64,000 nt of DNA from Nocardioides pini (GTDB lineage: Bacteria > Actinomycetota > Actinomycetes > Propionibacteriales > Nocardioidaceae). Positions 1 through 8,292 of the stretch are shown here, piece after piece; the first letter of the stretch is position 1, and every line of letters begins with the position of its first letter. Location of the stretch: NCBI RefSeq assembly GCF_026712185.1, contig NZ_JAPPUX010000003.1, forward strand, positions 558,001-622,000, read 5' to 3'. A program made the position numbers and the translations under genes. The notes beneath the pieces were generated by a model. That model was not told where the DNA came from. It saw only the letters and a list, made by a program, of their open reading frames with translations, and searched no databases.

Positions 1-102
1 GCGAACGCGGTGCCGGAGGCGATCGACGTCGCCGACGAGGTCACCGCGTCCAACCAGGACGACGGCGTCGCGATCGTCCTGGAGCGGCTCCTGGGCTCCT
101 GA
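1..102 (+). CDS. HAD-superfamily (Cof-like) hydrolase, C-terminal end only
   Basis: The frame open from the first base gives 33 residues and a TGA stop. The stretch NAVPEAIDVADEVTASN followed by DGVA and a short terminal helix is the usual ending of Cof-type HAD phosphatases, where the Asn and the VA-DEVT-SN segment close the active site region. Family members dephosphorylate sugar phosphates or related small metabolites in the cytoplasm. The catalytic DxD motif and the start lie outside the window, so substrate and length cannot be judged. Confidence 0.7.
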   Translation, partial: ANAVPEAIDVADEVTASNQDDGVAIVLERLLGS

Positions 103-139
103 CGCCCTCGCGCGGAGCACCTCGTCGGGGTGGGCGGGG

Positions 140-145
140 CACAAT
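140..145 (+). promoter_or_regulatory. -10 hexamer of a leaderless promoter
   Basis: CACAAT ends exactly 6 nt before the ATG at 152. No Shine-Dalgarno sequence precedes that ATG, so transcription probably starts at or next to the start codon. Confidence 0.45.
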
Positions 146-151
146 CGCGAC

Positions 152-1846
152 ATGGGTGTCGGGGCGTGGGGAGGTGCGGCGTCGCTCGTCCTCGCCCTCT
201 CGGCCTGCACCGCGTCCCCGCCCGCCGACACCCGCAGCGGGACCGGTGACCGCGACTCGGTGACGGGCGGGGCGGCCGCGACGCCGGGCCCCGACGAGAT
301 CACCCTGGCCTTCGGCGGCGACGTGCACTTCGAGGGCCGGGCCGCCCGGCTGCTCGACCGCCCCGGCGGGCTGGGGAGCATCGCCCGGACGCTGCGCACC
401 GCCGACGTCGCCATGGTCAACCTCGAGACGCCGGTGACCCGCAGCGGACGGCGCGACCCCAAGGAGCTCGAGAACGCCCGCGACCGCTACTGGTTCCGCA
501 CGCGCCCCGCCGCCGTCGACGTGCTGGCCGACGCCGGCGTCGACGTGGTGAGCGTGGCCAACAACCACGCGGGCGACTACGGCGCCGCCGGCCTGCGGGA
601 CACCCTCGCCGCCGGCCGTAAGCGCGGCGTCGCGACGGTCGGCGCGGGCCGTGGCGAGGCGGCGTACGACCCCCACGTGGTCGAGGTCGGCGACCTCGAG
701 GTCGCCTTCCTCGCCGCGGACGGCGTCCAGCGCGAGGGTGCCGGCGGCGTGTGGTCCGCGACCGCCGGCCGGCTCGGCACCGCCTCGGCGCGGGGGAGCA
801 ACGCCGCGGAGCTGGTCGACGAGGTCGAGGCGGCGTCGGCCCGCGACCAGCTGGTCGTGGTGTACGTGCACTGGGGCAGGGAGTACCAGTCGTGCCCGAC
901 GCAGTCCCAGCGGCTGCTCGCCCGTGACCTCGCCGCCGCGGGCGCGGACGTCGTGGTGGGCAGCCACTCGCACGTGCTCGGCGGCGCGGGTTGGGCCGGC
1001 GAGGCGGTGGTGTCCTACGGGCTCGGCAACTTCGTCTGGTACCACGCCCGCCAGGAGCAGACGGGCGTCCTGTCGGTCACCCTCGACGCCGGCGGGGCCG
1101 TGCGGAAGTCGTGGACACCGGCCGCCATCTCGTCGACCGACGGGCGCCCGGTCCCGGTCACCGGCGCCGCGCGGGGCCGCGCCGTGGCGGACTGGCGCGC
1201 CCGGCAGCGCTGCACCGGACTGGCCGCCGACCGCGGCGGCTCGCAGGCGGACGACCCGGCGTACGCCTCGTCGGTCAGCCGCATCGACGCCGACCTCGCC
1301 GACCGGATGCGCCGCAGCCACCGGCCTGGCTGTCCGGTCCCGCTGCGCGACCTGCGCCACCTGGAGCTGACCCACCGTGACTTCGACGGTCGCGCCCGGA
1401 CCGGTGAGCTGGTCGTCCACCGGCGGTGGGCCCGGCAGGTGGCGGGCGCGTTCGGTCGCCTGTACGACGCCGGCTTCCCGGTCGCCCGGATGCGGCTCGT
1501 GGACGACTACCGGGCCGACGACGACCTCTCGATGGCGGCGAACAACACCTCGGGCTTCAACTGTCGTCGGGTCGCGGGACAGCGCAGCTGGTCGCGGCAC
1601 GCCTATGGCGCGGCGATCGACATCAACCCCGTGCAGAACCCCTACGTCACCGCGCGAGGCGTCGACCCGCCGGCCGGGCGACCCTTCGCGGGGGTCCCGC
1701 GGGACCGGTCGGCACCCGCCCGGCCCGGTGTGGTCCGCGCGGGCGACATCCCGGTCTCGGCGTTCACGCGCCTGGGCTGGGAGTGGGGCGGGGACTGGGT
1801 GTCGTCCAAGGACTACCAGCACGTCGCGGCGCCGCGAGGGCGCTGA
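152..1846 (+). CDS. CapA-family protein fused to an M15 (VanY/endolysin-like) peptidase, lipoprotein
   Basis: The 564-residue product starts with a hydrophobic segment ending in a lipobox-like LSAC, so it is probably a surface lipoprotein. Residues about 46-330 form a CapA/PgsA domain (GGDVHFEG, NLETP, VANNHAGDYG, VVGSHSHV, YGLGNFVW), a calcineurin-like fold linked in other bacteria to poly-gamma-glutamate or capsule handling. Residues about 400-564 form an M15 D-Ala-D-Ala carboxypeptidase/endolysin-type domain. SRHAYGAAIDIN carries candidate zinc ligands H483 and D490, and YQHV near the end would supply the third. Family knowledge suggests peptidoglycan cleavage; the fusion suggests a cell-envelope role. 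The start fits a leaderless promoter. The last 83 bp overlap the end of the convergent regulator gene. Confidence 0.8.
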   Translation: MGVGAWGGAASLVLALSACTASPPADTRSGTGDRDSVTGGAAATPGPDEITLAFGGDVHFEGRAARLLDRPGGLGSIARTLRTADVAMVNLETPVTRSGRRDPKELENARDRYWFRTRPAAVDVLADAGVDVVSVANNHAGDYGAAGLRDTLAAGRKRGVATVGAGRGEAAYDPHVVEVGDLEVAFLAADGVQREGAGGVWSATAGRLGTASARGSNAAELVDEVEAASARDQLVVVYVHWGREYQSCPTQSQRLLARDLAAAGADVVVGSHSHVLGGAGWAGEAVVSYGLGNFVWYHARQEQTGVLSVTLDAGGAVRKSWTPAAISSTDGRPVPVTGAARGRAVADWRARQRCTGLAADRGGSQADDPAYASSVSRIDADLADRMRRSHRPGCPVPLRDLRHLELTHRDFDGRARTGELVVHRRWARQVAGAFGRLYDAGFPVARMRLVDDYRADDDLSMAANNTSGFNCRRVAGQRSWSRHAYGAAIDINPVQNPYVTARGVDPPAGRPFAGVPRDRSAPARPGVVRAGDIPVSAFTRLGWEWGGDWVSSKDYQHVAAPRGR

Positions 1847-4760
1847 CCGCCGGGAGCGCGGCTCCGGCCCGGGTCCGGTCGATCACGCCGAGCAGCGGCA
1901 CGTGGCCGCGCGCCTGGGCATGGGCGCGGCGGAGGAGCCGGCCGGCGAGGACGTCCCGGTTCTCACGCAGCGCGACCTCGGCGCCCCGCCAGCGGGAGTA
2001 CGCCGCCTCGTGGGGGCGACCGACGAGGTCCCACTGCTCGGCCGCGCCGACCCAGAGGGGCAGCTGCGGGACGCCGTGCAGCCTGGCCAGCTCTGCCCGC
2101 CAGGTGCTGCGGGTGGCGGCTGCCGCCGCGTGCACCGCCTCCGGGGCGAGCGGGTCGGTGGACCACTGCTGCTGCCAGGCAGCGAGCTGGGCGGCCAGGT
2201 CGCTGCGGCGGCCCGGGTCGGCCGCGGCCACATCGGCGGCGGCCCGGGCGGCCAGGCACAGGAGCGAGCCGGTGTAGGGCGACCACGAGGTGACGGTCTC
2301 CCCGTCGATGCCCGCGCCGATGCGATCCAGGGCCCGGGCCGGCAGCCCGCGCCACAGGTCGCACATCGCCTGCACGTTCACCACCGCCTGACGGTGGGCA
2401 CTGACGCCGAAGTCGAGCGAGGCCACCTTCTCGAGCCGGCGGTCGGCGGCCTCGAGGTCGCCCTGCACGACCTGGACCCAGGCGCGGACGAGGTGCAGGA
2501 AACGCGTGGGCTGGCGGGGATCGTCCCTGGTCCGGGGACGGACCAGCCGGGAGGCGGCCCCGGGGGCACCCGCGTGGAGGCGGGCCTCGGCGACGTTGCA
2601 GAGGAGCATCGTGCTCAGCACGAACGACTCGATGCCGGCCTCGCGCACCGCGGCGAGCCCGGGATCCGCCGCGTCGGCGACGTCGTCGGCTGCGGCACAG
2701 AGCATCAGCAGCAGGTCGGTGTGGTACGTCCCCAGCCAGACGTCGCTGAAGGGATCGCCCTCCACGACGATGGACCTCGCCTCCCGGGCGGCCCGCAGCC
2801 CGTGGGCCGTCCGCCCCAGGACGATGTCGTGCCAGGCCCGCTCGATCAGGGCGCCTCGGTGCAGCGCCGGGTCGCCGAGCCGGACGGTGGTCTCGAGCGT
2901 CCGGTCGATGACGACGTCGGCCTCGCCGTTGCGGCCCGCTCCTCGCAGGGCGCTGGACTTCACCCCCATGGCCCGGACCAGGGCGACGCGGTCGTCGAGC
3001 GCGTCCAGCACGGCGATCGCCTCGTCGGCGAGGTCCACGGACGCCTGCGGGTCGGCCTGCGCCAGCACCTGGCCGGCCCGGCACAGCGCGAGGGCATGGT
3101 CGCGCTCGGGCAGTGCCGGAGCGAGGGCCAGGGCCTCCTCCAGCCACGACCTCGCCTGCCCGGTGTGGCGGGTGTGCCCGGAGCCGACCGTGGCGTGGAC
3201 CAGCTCCAGCAGCAGCTCGCACCGGGTGATCCCGGCGTCGGCGGGGGCCGGTCCGTCGGCAGGCCAGAGGTCGAGGGCGCGCCGCCAGTGCAGCGCCTCC
3301 TCGTCCCGGGCCAGCCCGTCGCAGGCCGCTCGCGCCGCCGCGACCCTCCAGCGCAGCTCCTCACGAGGCTCGCCGGCGCCACGCCAGTGCCCCGCGACCT
3401 CGGCCGGCGACACGTGGGCCGTCGTGGACACGGCCGACGCCAGCCGGCGGTGCACCGGGGCCGTCTCGCCCGGGACGAGCCGGGCTCGCACGGCGGCGGA
3501 CACGAGCGGGTGTCGGACGGTGACGTCGGTCGCCGTGTAGGGGTCGGCGAGCAGGTGGCGGGACACCAGGTCGCGGACGGAGTCGGCGAGCTCGGCCCGG
3601 CCCATCGACGTCGCGTCCGCGACGACCGGCGGCGGCAGGGGCCGCTCGGCGAGCGCTGCGACGAGGAGCACCGTCCGGGCGCTCGGGTCCAGCTGGTCGA
3701 GCCGCGGGGACAGCAGGTCCTCCACCGGCGCGAGTGCGGTGCCTGCGGTCATCGAGCGCGCCAGGGCCTCGGTGAGCAGCGGCACTCCACGGGTGACCGC
3801 GTGGACGCGCTCGACGTCGCCGCGGCGCAGTCGTGGTCCGATGAGGAGGCGCAGCTGCTCGCGCGTCTCCTTGGGGGTGAGCGGCGCGAGGTTGAGCACC
3901 AGCGCCGCCTCCCGCCGCACGCGCGTCAGCCAGGCGTCGGCCGCCGCCGACTCGCCGCTGCTCAGGCTGGCCACGATCGGGACACCCCGGCCACCGACCA
4001 CGTGCCGCTCGACGAAGCCACGCGAGCTGGGGTCGGACCAGTGCAGGTCCTCGAGGACCAGCGCCAGCGGGCGGAGGGAGGACAGCGCGGCGAGGGTCGA
4101 CTCGATCGCCGCGAAGAGCCGGGCCGCGGCGAAGCGGTCCTCCGGGTCGGGACGCGACGGCCCGATCTCCGGCACGATCCGGGCCAGCGCGGGGGGCACG
4201 AAGGCGGGGCACCGGGCCAGTGCCTCGTCGAACCACCGACCGTCGTCGGCGAGCCGGGCGCTCCGCAGCACGTCGGACACGAGCGCGAACGGAGCAGCCG
4301 CCCGGACCGGCACCCCGCCGGCCCTGGCCACGAACGTGGACACCTGCTGCGAGGCCGCGGCCAGCAACGTCGTCCTGCCGATGCCCGGCTCCCCGGTGAC
4401 GACCACCAGCCCGCCGCCGGCCTCGAGGTGACGGCGTACGACGAGGAGCTCCGCCCGGCGCCCGGCGATGGTCCGCCCGGGAGCGGGCAGGTGGCGGGCA
4501 CCGTCCGCCGTCGCGGCGAGCCAGAGGTCCCGGAAGTCCGCGGGGACGCCCCCGATCGCCGTCACGACCTCCTCGAGCAGCGACCAGGCGGGCGGTCGTG
4601 GGTGCGTGAAGAGGTGGAACACGGTGGTGGGCGAGCACCCGGCCCGGCGGGCGATCGCGCGGAGGCTGGGCCGACCTGCCTCGCGGTGCAGGCGGTGCAG
4701 CGCGTCGACGAGGTCGCGGTGCGGTCCGGGCGCGAGCTCGGGCTGGTGAAGCAGGCCCAT
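1764..4760 (-). CDS. HTH-STAND ATPase-TPR regulator, paralog 1 of 3
   Basis: This is a 998-residue protein. An N-terminal helix-turn-helix (about residues 15-80, SLRAIARRAGCSPTTVFHLF) is followed by an AAA/STAND ATPase (P-loop GEPGIGRTT at 123-131, Walker B LALVLEDLHW) and a long alpha-helical, TPR-like C-terminal half. The architecture resembles LAL/MalT-type signal-dependent regulators but with the DNA-binding domain at the N-terminus. The P-loop lysine is arginine (R129), unlike its two neighbours. The ATG at 4760 was chosen because GGGAGGG precedes it and the MGxL start is shared by all three paralogs; the frame stays open upstream only as a shadow. The C-terminus runs 83 bp into the opposite-strand CapA-M15 gene. 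Signal and targets are unknown. Confidence 0.8.
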   Translation of the reverse strand: MGLLHQPELAPGPHRDLVDALHRLHREAGRPSLRAIARRAGCSPTTVFHLFTHPRPPAWSLLEEVVTAIGGVPADFRDLWLAATADGARHLPAPGRTIAGRRAELLVVRRHLEAGGGLVVVTGEPGIGRTTLLAAASQQVSTFVARAGGVPVRAAAPFALVSDVLRSARLADDGRWFDEALARCPAFVPPALARIVPEIGPSRPDPEDRFAAARLFAAIESTLAALSSLRPLALVLEDLHWSDPSSRGFVERHVVGGRGVPIVASLSSGESAAADAWLTRVRREAALVLNLAPLTPKETREQLRLLIGPRLRRGDVERVHAVTRGVPLLTEALARSMTAGTALAPVEDLLSPRLDQLDPSARTVLLVAALAERPLPPPVVADATSMGRAELADSVRDLVSRHLLADPYTATDVTVRHPLVSAAVRARLVPGETAPVHRRLASAVSTTAHVSPAEVAGHWRGAGEPREELRWRVAAARAACDGLARDEEALHWRRALDLWPADGPAPADAGITRCELLLELVHATVGSGHTRHTGQARSWLEEALALAPALPERDHALALCRAGQVLAQADPQASVDLADEAIAVLDALDDRVALVRAMGVKSSALRGAGRNGEADVVIDRTLETTVRLGDPALHRGALIERAWHDIVLGRTAHGLRAAREARSIVVEGDPFSDVWLGTYHTDLLLMLCAAADDVADAADPGLAAVREAGIESFVLSTMLLCNVAEARLHAGAPGAASRLVRPRTRDDPRQPTRFLHLVRAWVQVVQGDLEAADRRLEKVASLDFGVSAHRQAVVNVQAMCDLWRGLPARALDRIGAGIDGETVTSWSPYTGSLLCLAARAAADVAAADPGRRSDLAAQLAAWQQQWSTDPLAPEAVHAAAAATRSTWRAELARLHGVPQLPLWVGAAEQWDLVGRPHEAAYSRWRGAEVALRENRDVLAGRLLRRAHAQARGHVPLLGVIDRTRAGAALPAVSALAAPRRAGSPWTTPSPRPTPSPGA

Positions 4761-4819
4761 CGGCCCTCCCAGGGTTCCTCCACAGGATCGACCGGTGCCG
4801 ACGGGTTGTCCAGATCCCG

Positions 4820-7756
4820 TCAGGTCGTGCTGACGCGGTCGAGCGTCGCTGTCGTCGCCCCGGCCAGCGGGACGTGCTCCCGCGCGTCGGCGCGGGCCCG
4901 GCGGGCCAGCCGGGCCGCCGAGGTGCCCCGGCCCTCGCGCAGGGCCAGCTGCGCGCCCCGCCACCGGCAGTAGGCGGACTCGTGCGGACGTCCCGCACGG
5001 TCCCACTGCGAGGCGGCGCGCACCCAGGCCCAGGCGGCGGCGCGGCCCTCCAGCCGGCACAGCTCGGCCTCCCACGTCAGGGCGCGGGCAGGTGCGGCGA
5101 CATCGGGTGCGCCCGCGTCCAACGGGTCGGCGGAGGCGCCCGCGACCAGCGCGCGCAGGGAGCTCGACGTCGACCGTCGCAGGCTCGACGGTGCCGCCGT
5201 CTCGTCCATGACCTCCGCGTGCGCCCGGGCCAGCGCCACGAGCAGCGGTCCCGCCGCCGCGGCCTGCGGCCCCTCCAGCTCCTGTCGGACGACGTCCTCG
5301 AGGAAGGCGCAGGTGTCGGACGCCCGACCCGCCCAGAGCTCGATCTCCGCCGCCCACGGCAGGCAGAGCGCCCAGTTCTGGTCGTGGACGCGGATGTGCT
5401 CGTCCGCCTCGCGACTTCGCCGGAGGGCGGCCGGCACGTGCCCCTCCCGCAGCTCGACGGCCGCCAGCATGACGTGGGCGAACGCCGTGTTGGTGGTGGG
5501 GCCCGAGCGGGTGATCGGCTCGATCCACCCGCGCGCGGCGCTGGTGCGTCCCTCGAGGAGGTGTGCCCAGCAGACGTTCGTGCGGACGAGGACGCCGGGG
5601 TAGGACAGCTCCAGGTTCCAGGTGGCCGCCGTCGCGAGCGGGGCACGGGCGAGCTCCTCGGACCGCGCGGCCGGTGCCGAGGTGCGGAGCAGCACGTCGG
5701 TCACGTTGGCGGCGATCATCAGGTCGGCGACCGGGTCGGGGTCGTCGGCGTCCTCGAGCGCCCGGAGGGCCTCCTCGATCGCCGCTTCGGGGTCGTCGGT
5801 GGTCTGCAGTGCTCGCCAGACCAGCGTCGCCTGGTAACGACGGCGGAACCGGGCATCGGCGACGTCGAGCAGCTCGGCGGCCAGGTCGAGCGCGGCGAGC
5901 GCCTCGGTCGGTCTCCCCATCTGGAGCAGGAGCCCCGTGCGGTTCTCGATCAGCCGGAACAGCTCCGGCGACGGCGGCAGCGGGTCGAGGAGTCGCAACG
6001 CCTGCTCCATCAGGTCCTCGGCGCCGGCCGCGTCGCCCTCCTCGTAGCGCTGCGACCCCAACGCGTGCAGCACCTGGGCCCGCGCCCGGTCGCCGAGCTG
6101 GTCGAGCTGCAGCCGTCCGGCGCGTGCCGCGAGGTCGTGACCTGCCTCGACGTCGCCGGCCTCGACGGCCGCGTCGATCGCCCGGACGAGCACCTCCCAC
6201 AGGTCGACGTCGTCGGGGCGATGGCCCTCGTCCCACAGGGCCAGCACGCGCTGCCAGGTGGCGAGCTCCTCCTCGTAGGCGAAGCGGGCGCCCGCCACGA
6301 TGGCCGCGTCGACCCGCGCGGAGACCTCCTGGTCGGGCCGTCCGGCGGCCCGCCAGTGGTCGGCGATCTCGGCCGCCTCGACGCCCGGGGCCCCGTCCAT
6401 CGTCTCGGCGAGGCGGGCGTGCACCTCGGCGGCCTCGCCCGGCACCAGCCGCCGTGCGACGGCCTCGACGAAGAGGGGGTGGGCGAGCTCGGCGTCGTCA
6501 CCGGTGTCCGGACGCAGGAGGTGGCGCCGCGCCAGGAGGTGCAGCGCCTGGTCCATCGCGTCCTGCGGGAGCCCCGTGGCGTCACGGAGCAGGCCGGGCT
6601 GCATCCTGCGTTGCGCGGCTCCCAGCACCCGGACGACCCGCCACGACACGTCGTCGAGGTCGCCGATGCGCCGGTCGAGGAGGTCGACAAGAGCGCGGGG
6701 GAGCGCGACACCGTCCGGGCTCGCCGCGAGCTGGGCGGTGTAGAGCGGAAGGCCGCGACTGCGCGGGTGGATGCGGCGCGCGAGGTCGTCGGCCGGGTGT
6801 CCGGTGAGCAGGCGCAGCTGCGCGGCCGTCTCGGCCTCGGTGAGCGGTCGCAGGTCGACCGCGGCGACACCGGACGTCCAGCGGGCGCGGGTGAGCCAGT
6901 CGGTGTGCGCGTCCGACACGTCAGGGTCGTCCGAGCGCCACGTCGCGACGACCGGTGGCAGCGACGCGCCGTTCACGACGTGGGTGAGCAGGTCGAGCGT
7001 GCTCCGGTCGGCCCAGTGGAGGTCCTCGAGGTGCACGGCGAAGGGGCGTACGTCGACGAGCGCGCGCAGCATGCTGACCACGGACGCGAAGAGCCGTTCG
7101 AGGCCCCAGGGGTCGTCGGCCGCCGGGGCGGCGGGGCCGTCGTCGAGCTCCGGGAGCAGCCGGGCGAGCGACGTGGCCACGTAGGCGGGGCACGCCGCGA
7201 GCGCGTCGGTCATCCACCGACCGCCGTCGTGGTCCAGGACGGCGCGGAGCGCATCGGCCACCGGCAGGAGCGGCATCTCGCGCGACAGGTGCAGGCACCG
7301 ACCGACGGCGACGAAGACGTCCGTCGTGGTCGCGGCAGCATCGACGAGGGCGGACTTCCCGATCCCCGCCTCGCCCGTCACCAGCAGCAGCCCGGTGCCG
7401 GACGCGAGGTGCTGCCGCACGACACGCAGCTCGTCGACGCGGCCCGCGATGGGCGTCGCACCCCGCTCGGTCCCGCGCGCGGCGTCGCGACCGGCCGAGG
7501 GCGTCGACGCGGCCAGCCAGAGCTCGCGCGCCTGGTCGACGTCGCCTCCCATCGCCTCGACCAGCAGCTCCACCGTTCCCCAGCTCGGCAGCACGGGGGA
7601 GGAGAGGGCCTTCGAGACCGTGGTGTGGGAGATCCCCGTCCGCGTCGCGAGCGTGCGCAGGCTGGGCCAGCCCGCGCGGTGGTGCAGGTCGTGGAGCGCG
7701 TCGACGAGCTCCCGGTGAGGGCCGGGAGGCACGTCGGGTCGCGGTAGCGCCCCCAT
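4820..7756 (-). CDS. HTH-STAND ATPase-TPR regulator, paralog 2 of 3
   Basis: The 978-residue product has the same layout as its neighbours: HTH at about 15-80 (SLRTLATRTGISHTTVSKAL), P-loop GEAGIGKS at 128-135, Walker B FAVHLEDLHWAD, then helical repeats. It ends in the EHVPL motif that closes all three paralogs. An in-frame extension to 7834 exists, but its 26 residues are not shared with the others, so the ATG at 7756 is preferred even though its ribosome site is weak. It lies 59 bp upstream of paralog 1 in the same direction and could share a transcript with it. It is divergent from the small lipoprotein at 7917. It is presumably an ATP-dependent transcriptional switch; the ligand is unknown. 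Confidence 0.8.
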   Translation of the reverse strand: MGALPRPDVPPGPHRELVDALHDLHHRAGWPSLRTLATRTGISHTTVSKALSSPVLPSWGTVELLVEAMGGDVDQARELWLAASTPSAGRDAARGTERGATPIAGRVDELRVVRQHLASGTGLLLVTGEAGIGKSALVDAAATTTDVFVAVGRCLHLSREMPLLPVADALRAVLDHDGGRWMTDALAACPAYVATSLARLLPELDDGPAAPAADDPWGLERLFASVVSMLRALVDVRPFAVHLEDLHWADRSTLDLLTHVVNGASLPPVVATWRSDDPDVSDAHTDWLTRARWTSGVAAVDLRPLTEAETAAQLRLLTGHPADDLARRIHPRSRGLPLYTAQLAASPDGVALPRALVDLLDRRIGDLDDVSWRVVRVLGAAQRRMQPGLLRDATGLPQDAMDQALHLLARRHLLRPDTGDDAELAHPLFVEAVARRLVPGEAAEVHARLAETMDGAPGVEAAEIADHWRAAGRPDQEVSARVDAAIVAGARFAYEEELATWQRVLALWDEGHRPDDVDLWEVLVRAIDAAVEAGDVEAGHDLAARAGRLQLDQLGDRARAQVLHALGSQRYEEGDAAGAEDLMEQALRLLDPLPPSPELFRLIENRTGLLLQMGRPTEALAALDLAAELLDVADARFRRRYQATLVWRALQTTDDPEAAIEEALRALEDADDPDPVADLMIAANVTDVLLRTSAPAARSEELARAPLATAATWNLELSYPGVLVRTNVCWAHLLEGRTSAARGWIEPITRSGPTTNTAFAHVMLAAVELREGHVPAALRRSREADEHIRVHDQNWALCLPWAAEIELWAGRASDTCAFLEDVVRQELEGPQAAAAGPLLVALARAHAEVMDETAAPSSLRRSTSSSLRALVAGASADPLDAGAPDVAAPARALTWEAELCRLEGRAAAWAWVRAASQWDRAGRPHESAYCRWRGAQLALREGRGTSAARLARRARADAREHVPLAGATTATLDRVSTT

Positions 7757-7916
7757 CGCCCAAGGATCCCCGATCCCGAGGGAGCTCTGCGTCTGGTCCA
7801 GACCGCTGTCGTGCGCGGCGTCAACCTTCGTCACGCGTTGTCAACCGCCGTCGCCGGGGTCCCACCGTGGAGGAACGGCCGGTCCAGCCGGGTCCGGCAC
7901 CACGAAGGGACACACC

Positions 7917-8192
7917 ATGAGCACCAACACCCACTCCGTCCGCCGCCGCGTCGCCGCCTGCGCCGCCGCGGCTCTCGTCCTGCCCGCGCTCGCCGCCTGC
8001 GGGGCCGACCTCGACCCGCCGGCCCAGAACATCAGCCGCCACAAGGTCGACAAGTCGGCCACCGTCCCCGACCACAGGTCCGGCAACCGCAAGGACTTCG
8101 GTGACGAGTACGGCAAGCGCGCGGCTCCGAAGCCCGAGCCGACCCCGAAGCGGAACCTGAACCGGATGGACTTCCGGGACAACGGCCTGTGA
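7917..8192 (+). CDS. Small lipoprotein, unknown function
   Basis: A 91-residue protein begins with an Arg-rich n-region, a hydrophobic stretch and a lipobox (LPALAAC, Cys about residue 27), so the mature part of about 65 residues should be lipid-anchored outside the membrane. The mature part is hydrophilic, rich in Lys, Arg, Asp and Pro, with no recognisable domain. GAAGGGA lies 6 nt before the ATG. It is the only gene on the plus strand inside the three-regulator block, is divergent from paralog 2 and ends in a hairpin. Its position makes it a candidate target or sensor partner of the regulators, which is only inference. Confidence 0.7.
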   Translation: MSTNTHSVRRRVAACAAAALVLPALAACGADLDPPAQNISRHKVDKSATVPDHRSGNRKDFGDEYGKRAAPKPEPTPKRNLNRMDFRDNGL

Positions 8193-8198
8193 GAGGCA

Positions 8199-8225
8199 AC
8201 CGGGCGCCGTCGGGGGGCGCCCGGT
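8199..8225 (+). terminator. Hairpin terminator after the small lipoprotein gene
   Basis: A perfect 10-bp stem (8199-8208 with 8216-8225) and 7-nt loop begin 6 nt after the stop codon at 8192. There is no long U tract, as is common in high-GC actinobacteria. Confidence 0.65.
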
Positions 8226-8250
8226 CCTCGTCCCTTGGCCGAGTCCGCCC

Positions 8251-8285
8251 GATGGGTCCCTGCTCCCCCGGGGCAGGGACCCATC
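8251..8285 (-). terminator. Hairpin terminator after regulator paralog 3
   Basis: A perfect 13-bp stem (8251-8263 with 8273-8285) with a 9-nt loop lies 7 nt beyond the paralog 3 stop on the minus strand. Together with the hairpin at 8199-8225 it separates the two convergent genes. Confidence 0.65.
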
Positions 8286-8292
8286 CACCTCC

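Noticed and set aside
1377..4973. 1198-residue plus-strand frame opposite regulator paralog 1
   Set aside because: Composition is Arg/Gly/Pro-rich without any domain, and it is antisense to a gene with clear HTH and ATPase motifs. It is a high-GC shadow frame, as are the long frames at 12205-15255, 23054-24265 and 37136-39943.
4761..6236. In-frame N-terminal extension giving a 1490-residue protein for paralog 1
   Set aside because: The extra 492 residues lie inside paralog 2 in another frame and have no domain. The ATG at 4760 has a ribosome site and the shared MGxL start.
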